From the NCBI GenBank assembly GCA_963767245.1, contig CAVYDG010000011.1, forward strand, positions 558,001 through 622,000: a DNA stretch of 64,000 bases. Reading direction: 5' to 3'. Below the pieces are notes generated by a model. It saw only the letters and a list, made by a program, of their open reading frames with translations. It had not been told where the DNA came from and did no database searches. The position numbers and the translations under genes were made by a program. Shown piece after piece: positions 16,131 through 24,551 of the stretch. This stretch comes from Roseiarcus sp963767245. GTDB lineage: Bacteria; Pseudomonadota; Alphaproteobacteria; Rhizobiales; Beijerinckiaceae. The stretch's first letter is position 1; each line of letters starts with the position of its first letter.

Positions 16131-17558
16131 TCAGCGTGCAACCCCCGCCACCGCGGTGAACTCCTTATAGCGTTTGAGCGCGCGCGCGTCCGAAGCGAAC
16201 GGCTCGCGCTTAACGAAGCGGCCGCGCCCGAGTTCGGCCTGCACAACCCCGTCGCGAAAGACGACCTCGCCGCGCGACAGGGTATAGCGCGGCAGCCCGG
16301 TCACTTTCGTCCCTTCGAAGACATTATAGTCGATGACCGAAACCTGGCTTCGGGCCGAGATGGTCTTGTTGGCCTTGGGATCCCAGACCGTGATGTCAGC
16401 GTCGGCGCCGGGCAGGATCGCCCCTTTGCGCGGATAGAGATTGAGAATGCGGGCGATGTTGGTCGAGGTCACGGCAACGAACTCGTTCGGGGTGAGCCGC
16501 CCGGTCTCGACGCCATAAGTCCATAAGACCGGCATCCGGTCCTCGAGCCCCCCGGTCCCGTTCGGGATCTTGGTGAAGTCGCCTAAGCCCAGCTCCTTCT
16601 GCTTGGTGGTGAAGGCGCAATGGTCGGTCGCTACCACCTGCAGCGAGCCGGCGCGCAGGCCGTTCCATAAGTCGTCCTGGTGGACCTTGTCGCGAAACGG
16701 CGGCGACATCACCCGCCGAGCCGCATGCTTCCAGTCCTGGTCGTAATATTCGCTTTCGTCGAGCACGAGATGTTGGATTAGCGGTTCGCCATAGACGCGC
16801 TTGCCCAGCGCCCGCGCCCGCCGGATCGCCTCATGCGCCTGGATGCAGGAGGTGTGGACGACATAGAGCGGCACGCCCGCCTGATCGGCGAGCATAATCG
16901 CGCGATTGGCCGCCTCGCCCTCGACGTCGGGCGGACGCGAGAGCGCATGGCCTTCCGGGCCGGTGACGCCCTTGGCGAGATAATGCTTCTGCAGCGCGGC
17001 GACGACCTCGCCGTTCTCGGCGTGGACCAGCGGCATCGCGCCGAGCTCGGCGCAGCGCGAAAACGAAGCGAACATTTCCTCGTCATTGACCATCAGGGCG
17101 CCTTTGTAGGCCATGAAGTGCTTGAACGTGGTCACGCCCGCCGCGACCACCTTGGCCATGTCGCGGCGCACCGAATTGTCCCAGTAGGTGATGCACATAT
17201 GGTAGGAATAGTCGGCGACGGCGTCCCTGGCGCGCTTGTCCCAGTCGGCGAACGCCTCCATCAGCGGCTGGTTGCGGTTGGGGATGCAGAAGTCGACCAC
17301 CATCGTGGTGCCCCCGCTGAGCGCCGCCTTGGTGCCGCTCTCGTAATTGTCGGCGGAATTGGCGCCCATGAACGGCATGTCGAGATGGGTGTGCGGGTCG
17401 ATGCCGCCCGGAAAGATGAAGCAGCCCTTGGCGTCGAGCGTGCTGTCGCCCTTTAGGCCCTCGCCGATCGCCTTGATGGTCTCGCCTTCGACCAGCACGT
17501 CGGCCTTGTAGCTGCGGTCCGCGGCGACGACCGTTCCGCCTTCGATGACGAGCGACAT
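16131..17558 (-). CDS. hydA: Dihydropyrimidinase / D-hydantoinase
   Basis: A 475-residue amidohydrolase, the normal length. The metal ligands are visible: PHTHLD (about residues 57-62), the carboxylated Lys in FKHFMAYKG (about residue 150), PLVHAENGE, VHTSC and VATDHCAF. It opens the ring of dihydrouracil, dihydrothymine or 5-substituted hydantoins to N-carbamoyl amino acids. The downstream-pathway amidase is encoded just upstream in the same operon and the importer just after it. Dihydropyrimidine dehydrogenase is not in the window, so uracil reduction would need genes elsewhere, or the true substrate is a hydantoin. Confidence 0.93.
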   Translation of the reverse strand: MSLVIEGGTVVAADRSYKADVLVEGETIKAIGEGLKGDSTLDAKGCFIFPGGIDPHTHLDMPFMGANSADNYESGTKAALSGGTTMVVDFCIPNRNQPLMEAFADWDKRARDAVADYSYHMCITYWDNSVRRDMAKVVAAGVTTFKHFMAYKGALMVNDEEMFASFSRCAELGAMPLVHAENGEVVAALQKHYLAKGVTGPEGHALSRPPDVEGEAANRAIMLADQAGVPLYVVHTSCIQAHEAIRRARALGKRVYGEPLIQHLVLDESEYYDQDWKHAARRVMSPPFRDKVHQDDLWNGLRAGSLQVVATDHCAFTTKQKELGLGDFTKIPNGTGGLEDRMPVLWTYGVETGRLTPNEFVAVTSTNIARILNLYPRKGAILPGADADITVWDPKANKTISARSQVSVIDYNVFEGTKVTGLPRYTLSRGEVVFRDGVVQAELGRGRFVKREPFASDARALKRYKEFTAVAGVAR

Positions 17559-17617
17559 GTTCCAATTCTCCTGAACCCAATATTCCCCGCTGGAGCGGAC
17601 GCTGGGCGGGCGGGCCG

Positions 17618-18865
17618 TTAAGACACGATTTCAGCTTTCTCCAGGACCGCGTGCATCAGCACGTTGGCCCCTGCGGTCGACCACTCCTGCTTGATGTCCT
17701 CGCTTTCGTTGTGGCTGACGCCGTCGACGCAGGGCGTGAACACCATCGACGACGGCGCAACGCGCGCCATGTAGCAGGCGTCATGGCCGGCCCCCGAAAC
17801 GATGTCGCGATGCGAATAGCCGAAGCGCTGAGCCGCCCGCCTGACCGCATCGACGCAGTCTTTGTCGAAGGCGACAGGCTCGTAATAAAAGACCTGCTTC
17901 ATGTCATAGGTCAGGCCGATCTTTTTCGTGATCGCCTCGACCCCCTCCGTCAGCGCCGCGTCCATTGAGGTCAGGGTCGCATTGTCGGGGTGCCGGAACT
18001 CGCAGGTCATGAAGACTTCACCCGGAATGACGTTCCGCGAATTGGGGTAGGGGTTCAGCATTCCGACCGTCGACACGCCGAGCGGCGCCTTTGACAGGCC
18101 GATCGCGTTGACGAGCTCGACGATCCGAGCGGCGCCGAGCAGCGCGTCCTTGCGGCGCGGCATCGGCGTCGAGCCGGCGTGGCTCTCGAATCCCGTCAGG
18201 CGGATTTCGTACCAGCGCTGACCCTGACCGTGGGTGACGACGCCGACGTCGATCGACTCGTCCTCGAGGATCGGGCCCTGCTCGATGTGCAGCTCGAAAT
18301 AGGCGTGCACCGGCCGGCCGCCGACCGGCTCCTTGCCGTTAAATCCGATCCGCTTCAGCTCGTCGCCCAGCGCCTTGCCCTCGGCGTCGACGCGCGAATA
18401 GGCGAATTCCTTGGTGAAAACGCCGGCGAAAACGCCCGATGAGACCATTGCGGGCGCAAAGCGCGAGCCCTCTTCGTTGGTCCAGTTCACGACCTCGATT
18501 GGATGCCTGGTCTTGATCTTGAGATCGTTGATCGACCGGACGATCTCAAGCGCGCCGAGCACGCCGAGCACGCCGTCGAACTTGCCTCCAGTCGGCTGGG
18601 TGTCGAGGTGGCTGCCCACGAAGACCGGCGCCAGCGCCGGCTCGGCGCCTTCACGGCGCGCAAACATGTTGCCCATCTCGTCGACCTTGACCGTGCAGCC
18701 GGCGGCTTCGCACCACTTGCGGAACAGCTCGCGGCCCTGCTTGTCGAGATCGGTCAGCGTCAGGCGCTTGCATCCGCCCTTGGGCGTCGCGCCGATTTTC
18801 GCCATCTCCATCAAGGATTCCCACAGCCGCGCCCCGTCGACTCGCACATTGGACAAGTCAGCCAT
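17618..18865 (-). CDS. Zn-dependent amidase, N-carbamoyl-beta-alanine / N-carbamoyl-L-amino acid hydrolase
   Basis: A 415-residue protein of the M20-like hydantoinase/carbamoylase family. Visible metal and catalytic motifs are GSHLDTQPTGGKFDG (about residues 85-100), NEEGSRF, ELHIEQGP and GAGHDACYMA. It hydrolyses the N-carbamoyl product of the dihydropyrimidinase to beta-alanine (or an amino acid), CO2 and ammonia. It is the first gene of the leftward operon and starts 43 bp from the RutR-type operator. Whether it prefers beta-ureidopropionate or carbamoyl amino acids cannot be read from sequence. Confidence 0.9.
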   Translation of the reverse strand: MADLSNVRVDGARLWESLMEMAKIGATPKGGCKRLTLTDLDKQGRELFRKWCEAAGCTVKVDEMGNMFARREGAEPALAPVFVGSHLDTQPTGGKFDGVLGVLGALEIVRSINDLKIKTRHPIEVVNWTNEEGSRFAPAMVSSGVFAGVFTKEFAYSRVDAEGKALGDELKRIGFNGKEPVGGRPVHAYFELHIEQGPILEDESIDVGVVTHGQGQRWYEIRLTGFESHAGSTPMPRRKDALLGAARIVELVNAIGLSKAPLGVSTVGMLNPYPNSRNVIPGEVFMTCEFRHPDNATLTSMDAALTEGVEAITKKIGLTYDMKQVFYYEPVAFDKDCVDAVRRAAQRFGYSHRDIVSGAGHDACYMARVAPSSMVFTPCVDGVSHNESEDIKQEWSTAGANVLMHAVLEKAEIVS

Positions 18866-18907
18866 CAGGCATCAGCTCCAGCACACATTTGCGGACGCTA
18901 ATATAGG

Positions 18908-18925
18908 TTTGACCAAATGGTCAAA
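18908..18925. promoter_or_regulatory. RutR-type operator
   Basis: TTTGACCAAATGGTCAAA is a perfect 18-bp palindrome and contains the E. coli RutR box TTGACCA-nn-TGGTCAA exactly. It sits between the divergent carbamoylase and RutR-like regulator genes and even covers the regulator's first ATG. In E. coli RutR is released by uracil or thymine. The position predicts that pyrimidines derepress both transcripts. Confidence 0.8.
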
Positions 18926-19636
18926 TGGCGTAACCTTGCGCTGAAAGCGCCTCATCAATTGGCGCCGCCGCCCTTCGTTGCATGGCGAAAACACCACATT
19001 CGGGGGAAGCCTTTGGCGCGGCGCAGACCGAGACCGACGATCCGCGAGGAGAACGAGCGCGCGCTTCTGGAAGCCGCCGAATTGATCTTCGCCGAGCAGG
19101 GATTCGCCGGCGCCACGACCGCGGCGATTGCTCGGCGCGCCGGAGTGCCGAAGGCCAACCTTCACTATTACTTCCCGACCAAGGAGGGGCTCTATCGCTC
19201 GGTGATCGAGCGGGTGCTGACGGCCTGGCTCGCCGCCGCCTCGTCCTTCGATACCAGCGACGACCCGAGGGTCGCGCTCTCTGCCTATATCGGGGCGAAA
19301 ATGGATCTCGCGCGCGAGATGCCGCTCGCAACCCGGATCTGGTCAGCGGAGATCATGCGCGGGGCGCCGATGATCCAGGATTTCCTCGACACGACGCTGA
19401 CCGAATGGGTCGTGTCGCGCGAACGCACGGTCAGGCGGTGGATCGGCGCCGGCAAGCTGAAGCCGATCGAGCCCAGGTTCCTTTTCTACATGATCTGGGC
19501 CACCACCCAGCAATACGCCAACGCCGCGCATGAAATCGCGACCTTGAACGGCGGCAGTCCGCTCGACGACAAGGCGTTCGAGCGCGCGAAAACGGAGGCG
19601 ATCGAGATCATCCTGCGCGGCGTGGCGGCGGGATGA
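18917..19636 (+). CDS. TetR-family regulator, RutR-like
   Basis: Up to 239 residues. A TetR helix-turn-helix (TTAAIARRAGVPKANLHYYF, about residues 65-85) is followed by a C-terminal domain with AYIGAKMDLAREMPLATRIW and FYMIWATTQQYANAAHEIA, which closely follow E. coli RutR. It likely represses the hydantoin/pyrimidine operon through the adjacent palindrome. The start is uncertain: the ATG at 18917 lies inside the operator and gives a basic 32-residue extension; a TTG at 19013 follows GGGGG by 6 bp and begins ARRRRP-like sequence typical of TetR proteins. I keep the longer form but favour the shorter one biologically. Confidence 0.85.
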   Translation: MVKWRNLALKAPHQLAPPPFVAWRKHHIRGKPLARRRPRPTIREENERALLEAAELIFAEQGFAGATTAAIARRAGVPKANLHYYFPTKEGLYRSVIERVLTAWLAAASSFDTSDDPRVALSAYIGAKMDLAREMPLATRIWSAEIMRGAPMIQDFLDTTLTEWVVSRERTVRRWIGAGKLKPIEPRFLFYMIWATTQQYANAAHEIATLNGGSPLDDKAFERAKTEAIEIILRGVAAG

Positions 19637-19716
19637 GAACAACCAGGCGCTATAATGTCACGACGCGCCGTCCGCTTGGAAGCGGGCGGCGCGACATGTC
19701 GGAATCTTGCCAGGCG

Positions 19717-20046
19717 TTATTGCGGGCCACACTCCGTGAACCACCAGCCGCCGTAGTCCGTCCGGAACGTGCGGCAATTCGAGACGAACAGCGAGAGCTG
19801 TGCGCCACTGGCAGGGCGTGACCTGATAAAGTGCCCGCCCGAGAGAGTTCCTGGGGGGTAGACTTCTCCCTGGTCAATAAAGCCCCGACGGTAGTCGGGG
19901 TTCTGGTTCGCCTCGCCTGGATGGCTCTGAGCCTGCGCCCACAGCCCGTTGGCGTCGCCAGAGTTTCCCGTCGCGGCCGCAGGCCCGACGCCAGCGAAGG
20001 CACAAATCGTCAGCGCTGCTAGTATAGATGACAGCACGTATCTCAT
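19717..20046 (-). CDS. Small secreted protein, MRYV...CGPQ family
   Basis: A 109-residue protein with a signal peptide (MRYVLSSILAALTICAFAG, cleavage near AAA-TG). The mature part has two Cys (CRTFRTDYGGWWFTECGPQ at the end) that could form a disulfide. The ATG at 20046 has GGGAGG 8 bp upstream. It resembles the 91-residue protein at 35864 in its MRYV start, export signal and C-terminal Cys...CGPQ. Function is not recognised. Both lie beside porin genes. Confidence 0.7.
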   Translation of the reverse strand: MRYVLSSILAALTICAFAGVGPAAATGNSGDANGLWAQAQSHPGEANQNPDYRRGFIDQGEVYPPGTLSGGHFIRSRPASGAQLSLFVSNCRTFRTDYGGWWFTECGPQ

Positions 20047-20430
20047 GTTGAACCTCCCACAGTTAATCTGCTGGCCGTCACTCTCTAAGGTCATCACGAA
20101 CGATCAGATGACTTCAGAACAGTGCTGCCCGCAGCAATGCGAGTACGTTCACCATGTCTCATACCATCCGGGCAATTCTGCTACGAATTTTCGGCCGACC
20201 CAAGGCATACTTCCCAAAATTTTCTTTAACAAAGGGAAAGTCAAACTTGTTTTAACACCCGATGATCTATAAATAAATATTCATCTTGCAAAGCTCTACA
20301 CAACGCATCCGGCTGCCTGCATCGACAGCAATTAAAGGCGAGGTCGAACGCCGCCGCGCGGATGTCCCGTCAAACTCGCCTATCGAGGAGCCGGTAGAGG
20401 CGCAACGCCGGCAAAGGGTGAGTAACGAGG
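20047..20430. other. AT-richer non-coding spacer
   Basis: About 380 bp upstream of the small secreted gene and downstream of the porin fragment. Around 20205-20290 the sequence is clearly AT-richer than the rest of the window (runs such as TTTTCTTTAACAAAGGG and TATAAATAAATATTC). I see no convincing reading frame. It probably holds the promoter of the gene at 20046. Confidence 0.45.
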
Positions 20431-20610
20431 CTAGAACTTGACACGGACGCCAACCGTCGGGTCGATATTCTGCGCCGCCAGATAGCCGTTGGCGAGGCCG
20501 CCGTAGACGTTCGACAGCGAAACGCCGGCGTAGAGGTCGACGCGTTTCAACGGCCGGTAGTCGATCAGGAACGACAGCGCGTCATAGGCGCCGGCGCAGA
20601 AACGGTCCGC
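20431..20610 (-). pseudogene. Porin C-terminal fragment
   Basis: The last ~60 codons of a porin are intact: AYDALSFLIDYRPLKRVDLYA, then SNVYGGLANGYLA and the terminal VGVRVKF. This closely matches the C-termini of the complete porins at 20909 and 33992. Upstream of about 20610 the similarity stops, and there is no start, signal peptide or barrel. It is a remnant of a third porin gene, facing away from the complete one. Confidence 0.82.
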
Positions 20611-20821
20611 GTTATATGTCAGCGAATATAGCAATCCGGGTTGGCGGCGGTCGGTTCGCGGTCGGAGTGGCGTCGCTGGTCCAAGGCCGATTGACGAGGG
20701 ATTTGCGTCCAACGGGGACCAAGCGCGCCTGTGACAAGTTCGCAACAGGCGAAAAAAAGACAGAAGAAGGCTCAAACTGAGCTTGATTGTGGCCCCTACT
20801 TAGATAAAGTCTATATAAATG

Positions 20822-20836
20822 GTCGATTTAATCGAC
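20822..20836. promoter_or_regulatory. Short palindrome upstream of porin
   Basis: GTCGATTTAATCGAC is a perfect inverted repeat (6-bp arms, 3-base centre) in the AT-rich region about 75 bp before the porin start. It could be an operator or chance; no regulator is assigned. Confidence 0.3.
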
Positions 20837-20908
20837 TGCATCTAGCGCTTGAGTCGGCGAAGTGAAATTCGGCGTCGATTTCGGCCCGGGTACGCAATGG
20901 GGTGGCAT

Positions 20909-22501
20909 ATGAAAATGCTCGGTGTCGCGCTGGCGATCGCGATCGCCGCCGTAGGCGAGGCTCACGCAGCGGACCTGCCGACCACGAAGGGGGTCTCGCC
21001 GCCTCCGGCCGCCAACTGCTTCTCGAGTTTGTGGACCTACCTCAATTCATCCGCCGGCGAATGCCCTCTGAGCTATGCGGGCTTCACGGTCTACGCGACG
21101 ATTGACGCCGGCCTCGGCTACAGTTCGAACGGCGCTCCTTTCAATGGGTCATACGCCAACGGGGTTTACAGTTTCGTTGGCAAGCAGAGCTACGGACCCA
21201 AGTGGCTGTGGACCCCCAACGGGATGAGCCAATCGGTTGTCGGGATTAATATGAAGGAAGCGATTCCCTGGTTCCCCGGGTGGTCGCTCGTCGGCGCAGT
21301 GGAAACAGGATTCGACCCCTATTCCGGCAACCTCGTCAACGGTCCACGCTCGCTCGTGCAAAACAACGGCAAGGCGCTCGTCCTTCAGAACGCAAACAGC
21401 GACTCAAGCCGCGCCGGCCAGTTCGACAACTCGGTTGGGTACATCGGCCTCAGCAATCAGACTTTCGGAACTCTGACTGTCGGCCGGGTGACCTCGCTGA
21501 CGCTGGACGGCGTCATTGGCTACGATCCGATGGGCGGCTCCTTCGCGTTCTCTCCGTTGGGCTATTCCGGCTCCTACGCGGGCTTCGGCGACACGGAGAC
21601 CAACCGCGCCAACACGGGAGTGAAGTACCGCGTCGCTTACGAGAATTTCCATGGCGGCGGCCTGGTGCAGTGGGGCGGGTATGCTCAGGGCAACGGCACG
21701 ACTGGTCTCTATCAGGGCGATATCGGCGCTGACGTGCAAAACATCTTTGGCGGTCTCCTCTCGGTGGACCTCGTCGGCAGTTACGCCCAGAACGCAGTGA
21801 GTCTCTCTAACTTCACCGGCACGTGCGCCACGCTCTCGAAGGGGCCGTTCAAAGGCCAGACCGCCTGCACGAATGGGATCCCGGAGTTCTACGGCCCGGA
21901 CGACCTGAAGGCGACGCTGTCAAACAACAGCGGCGCCATGCTGCTCGCCAAGTACAAATGGGGCCCGGTGACGCTCTCCGGCGGGTGGATGTGGTGGCAG
22001 CAGGCCAATCCCAGCGACGATTTTTTGAACGGCTTCCAGACCCTCGGCGGTTATAGCGTTCCCGCGACCATCGTCACGACCAACAAAGCCATCGCGAAAC
22101 TCTTTCCGACGGCATGGACCAATTACACCGCCTATAACAAGACGAGGGTGGTTAATGTCCCCTTCATCGGCGCCAAATATTCCTTTAACTCGCAGCTGGA
22201 CGTAATCGGCGCCTTTTATTATGAAAACCAGAACAACTATAATTCCTCGACCACGCCCTGCGCCTACGCCAAGACAAGCTTTGTCCAGCCAAACGGGAAT
22301 GTCCTCAACGCCATTCGCGAGAACAGCAGCGCGTGCGCCGGAACGCAATACGCGGTTTCGGCGATGATCGATTATCGGCCGCTCAAGCGCGTGGATCTTT
22401 ACGCCGGCGTGATGTTTTCGAACGTCTATGGCGGCCTCGCGAATGGCTTCCTGGCGACCCAGAACATCGCGCCGACCGCGGGCTTGCGCGTCAAATTCTA
22501 A
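20909..22501 (+). CDS. Outer-membrane porin (Rhizobiales Porin_2 type)
   Basis: A 530-residue porin. The signal peptide is MKMLGVALAIAIAAVGEAHA followed by ADLPTTK, a start typical of this family. The mature part is rich in Gly, Asn, Tyr and Ser with beta-strand alternation (SVGYIGLSNQTFGTLTVGR; YVGLSN-like loop) and ends in Phe (GLRVKF), the outer-membrane assembly signal. It should form a trimeric diffusion channel. A GGGGTGG site precedes the ATG at 20909; a start four codons earlier (20897) is possible. It is about as long as, and clearly paralogous to, the porin at 33992. Confidence 0.92.
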   Translation: MKMLGVALAIAIAAVGEAHAADLPTTKGVSPPPAANCFSSLWTYLNSSAGECPLSYAGFTVYATIDAGLGYSSNGAPFNGSYANGVYSFVGKQSYGPKWLWTPNGMSQSVVGINMKEAIPWFPGWSLVGAVETGFDPYSGNLVNGPRSLVQNNGKALVLQNANSDSSRAGQFDNSVGYIGLSNQTFGTLTVGRVTSLTLDGVIGYDPMGGSFAFSPLGYSGSYAGFGDTETNRANTGVKYRVAYENFHGGGLVQWGGYAQGNGTTGLYQGDIGADVQNIFGGLLSVDLVGSYAQNAVSLSNFTGTCATLSKGPFKGQTACTNGIPEFYGPDDLKATLSNNSGAMLLAKYKWGPVTLSGGWMWWQQANPSDDFLNGFQTLGGYSVPATIVTTNKAIAKLFPTAWTNYTAYNKTRVVNVPFIGAKYSFNSQLDVIGAFYYENQNNYNSSTTPCAYAKTSFVQPNGNVLNAIRENSSACAGTQYAVSAMIDYRPLKRVDLYAGVMFSNVYGGLANGFLATQNIAPTAGLRVKF

Positions 22502-22556
22502 TCGCAGCGCCGCCGGGCTTGGAGGGCCGCCGCGCGACGACTCGCGAGAGCCGCCC

Positions 22557-22820
22557 TCACCTATGGTCGATGCAGCCCCACCTCATGCAATCGTCGGGAT
22601 TACGGCTGAGGCCGTCGGTCCGGTGAAAGTTGTAAGGGTAAGATTGGTAGGGGTTCGGGCTTATGAACACCTTCGGCAGTTGGTCCGGGGGAAGCCGTAA
22701 TGCGGCCCGCAGCGTCATGACCGGGATGTTTGAGTCTTGGGCGCGCACCGCAACGGGAGCGGCGAGCGACCCCCCGAGCGCGGCCGCCAATAGCAGCCTA
22801 GTTTTAGGCGATAATCTCAT
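22557..22820 (-). CDS. Small secreted protein with RNPDDC motif
   Basis: An 87-residue protein with a strong signal peptide (MRLSPKTRLLLAAALGGSLA, cleavage after VRA) and a C-terminal GLSRNPDDCMRWGCIDHR. AGGAGG lies 6 bp before the ATG at 22820. The C-terminal motif recurs in the protein at 24260 as GLTRNPDDCVIYGCVGNN, so the two form a small paralogous family with a conserved Cys pair. Function is unknown; periplasmic or secreted. Confidence 0.75.
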   Translation of the reverse strand: MRLSPKTRLLLAAALGGSLAAPVAVRAQDSNIPVMTLRAALRLPPDQLPKVFISPNPYQSYPYNFHRTDGLSRNPDDCMRWGCIDHR

Positions 22821-23063
22821 TGTGGCCTCCTGATCGGATGACAGTCGAAGCGCCCACGGCCATTATATCGTTGCTCCATATATCGGGCGTGGCGAACAAT
22901 GTAGCAAATTTAAATTTATGAAGCAGAGCGTTCGCCCGCGGCGTCGTCGAAGGACGTTTGCGAGGAGTCTTCCGAACTGGGAAACGCTGGCCACGGCGCG
23001 CCAAAGATTGGCGTTCCGCCGGCCGTCCCAGCGCGGGACGTATGGGACCGGACGAACCGGCGC

Positions 23064-23270
23064 ATCGACAATCTTCTTCAGCTGGCCGCAGATCCCGGCG
23101 CGTGGGCGGCGCTCGCGGCGCTCAGCGCTATGGAGGTCGTGCTCGGCATCGACAACCTTGTGTTCAACGCGCCCGGGGTGATGGTTTCAAACGTGTACGC
23201 TGGTCTCGCGAGCGGTTTCCAGCAGGTCCAGGAGATCAACCCGACGGCGGGCCTGCACGTCAATTTCTGA
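23064..23270 (+). pseudogene. TerC-porin chimeric gene remnant
   Basis: One uninterrupted frame contains two unrelated family fragments. Codons 23067-23164 read DNLLQLAADPGAWAALAALS then AMEVVLGIDNLVF, the N-terminal helix and metal-site motif of TerC/YgdQ-type membrane proteins. From 23166 it switches to GVMVSNVYAGLASGFQQVQE and INPTAGLHVNF, the porin C-terminus, ending at a TGA. The frame stays open upstream to 22914 but has no good start codon. It is best explained as the scar of a deletion that joined a TerC gene to a porin gene. Confidence 0.75.
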
Positions 23271-23310
23271 CGGTCGTCGAGCGCCTCTGGAGTGGCGCGC
23301 CAACGTTCCG

Positions 23311-23736
23311 TCATTGCGGCGCTGTATGTTCAGCGCCGCGTCGGGGCAGGCCTTCGGCGCAAAAGTCCGTACCTTCCGTGGCGCGCCAGAACGATCGCGC
23401 TCCCGGCTCGGGAACCGGGCGAGGCGCGTGGCGGGCGCAGATTCCCGCCCGCGCCCACCAGGCCATTGGCATGTCACGGCGGTTGAGGGGATTAAGTCCG
23501 GCCTCAGGGCGGCGCCAGTAGGCGCAGTCGGCGCAGCGCGACCCGATCGACATCGGCTCGGCGGCGACGCCTTCGCCGCACCACTGCCAATGGTGCGTCT
23601 GGGGAAAATGGACGGGTTCGTCCATGTGGATCGACGTTTCCGGCGCATGTCGCGCACAGACGCCCTCGTGCTCTCTGAGCTTGCGCCAAAACGCGCAGGC
23701 CGCGCAGTTGGCGGGCCTGACCGCTTTGTCAGTCAT
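23311..23736 (-). CDS. Cys-rich protein with a duplicated motif
   Basis: A 141-residue protein of two repeats. Each contains C-x-x-C-A-(F/Y)-W-R, later (V/I)CARHAP, then a final aromatic-Cys (WC at about residue 53, FC near residue 127). Repeat one spans about residues 8-58 and repeat two about 68-135. The pattern suggests two metal or Fe-S sites, four potential ligands each (three Cys plus Cys or His). No signal peptide with the ATG at 23736, which follows GGAGGAG by 4-5 bp. I do not recognise a named family. The gene stands alone between the porin remnant and a spacer. Confidence 0.7.
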   Translation of the reverse strand: MTDKAVRPANCAACAFWRKLREHEGVCARHAPETSIHMDEPVHFPQTHHWQWCGEGVAAEPMSIGSRCADCAYWRRPEAGLNPLNRRDMPMAWWARAGICARHAPRPVPEPGARSFWRATEGTDFCAEGLPRRGAEHTAPQ

Positions 23737-23940
23737 CGTCTCCTCCATTGGCCAGTCGGCTCGCGAGACCAATATGGCGCAAAACCGGGAATTGCGCGCG
23801 GTTCGAGCGGCGCCGACCAGCCTCAGCATTGGGCCAATATCGGCCGCCAATCGGCGGGTGTGCCGGGTCGTCGACGCTCTGCATCCAGTGCGGCGCCCGT
23901 CACCACGCCGAGACGCGACGACACGCCGTCGCGTTAGAGG

Positions 23941-24132
23941 TCAAGGACAGGTCGGCTGCTTTGCGCGCCGCCCCCGCAGTCGTCTGATTGTATTCTTCCG
24001 CCAGCCGTCCTGGACTTCCTTGAGGAGACGCAAGACCGTGGACCAATAGTTCTCTGCCGCTTGCGTGAACTGAGCCTTGGCGATCTCGACCTCCGCCCGG
24101 CGCAACCCGGCCTCGGACGGAACATCCTCCAA
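23941..24132 (-). CDS. Possible small helical protein or gene remnant
   Basis: A 63-codon frame from a TTG at 24132. The first 45 residues look like a real amphipathic helix (AGLRRAEVEIAKAQFTQAAE, then NYWSTVLRLLKEVQDGWRK); the last part is Arg-rich and less convincing. No good ribosome-binding site precedes the TTG. It may be a piece of a longer decayed gene. The rest of the 23737-24259 gap shows nothing else. Confidence 0.3.
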   Translation of the reverse strand: MEDVPSEAGLRRAEVEIAKAQFTQAAENYWSTVLRLLKEVQDGWRKNTIRRLRGRRAKQPTCP

Positions 24133-24259
24133 CCCTAATATTTTCCATATAAGCCCAATTTTACGAAATCAACACGTTCTCGCCGTGAACGCGGCGCATG
24201 CTGCATGAAATACCGAACGGCACAGTTCCTTGTGTCATTCAAATGTCATGGAGGAAAGC

Positions 24260-24541
24260 ATGACTGCCCCTGGAAGGCTGTCGCTCGCTCTGGGACTTGC
24301 GCTCGCAATCCCGGCAACCGCCTACGCCTATGACGGCGGTCCGTCGCCTAGCCATCACGACTACAGGCGCCCGCATCACGGAATGGTTGCTTATCCTGCC
24401 CCGACCGCAACCGCCGCGTCCGTTCCGAGCGTCGGGTTCTGGCCACCCTCTTACGCGACTTCGCAGGAGCAATATGAAATCGAAGGGCTGACCCGCAATC
24501 CGGACGATTGCGTGATATACGGCTGCGTCGGCAACAACTGA
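24260..24541 (+). CDS. Small secreted protein with RNPDDC motif
   Basis: A 93-residue protein with a signal peptide (MTAPGRLSLALGLALAIPAT, cleavage after AYA), a His/Pro-rich middle (SHHDYRRPHHG) and the C-terminal GLTRNPDDCVIYGCVGNN shared with the protein at 22557. GGAGGAAAG lies just before the ATG at 24260. The His-rich stretch could bind metal. Function unknown; the paralogue sits 1.7 kb away on the other strand. Confidence 0.72.
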   Translation: MTAPGRLSLALGLALAIPATAYAYDGGPSPSHHDYRRPHHGMVAYPAPTATAASVPSVGFWPPSYATSQEQYEIEGLTRNPDDCVIYGCVGNN

Positions 24542-24551
24542 GGCGCTTGCT

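Noticed and set aside
22914..23270. An intact 118-codon gene over the TerC-porin junction
   Set aside because: The frame is open but has no ATG, GTG or TTG with a ribosome-binding site near its 5' end, and it joins partial domains of two unrelated families.
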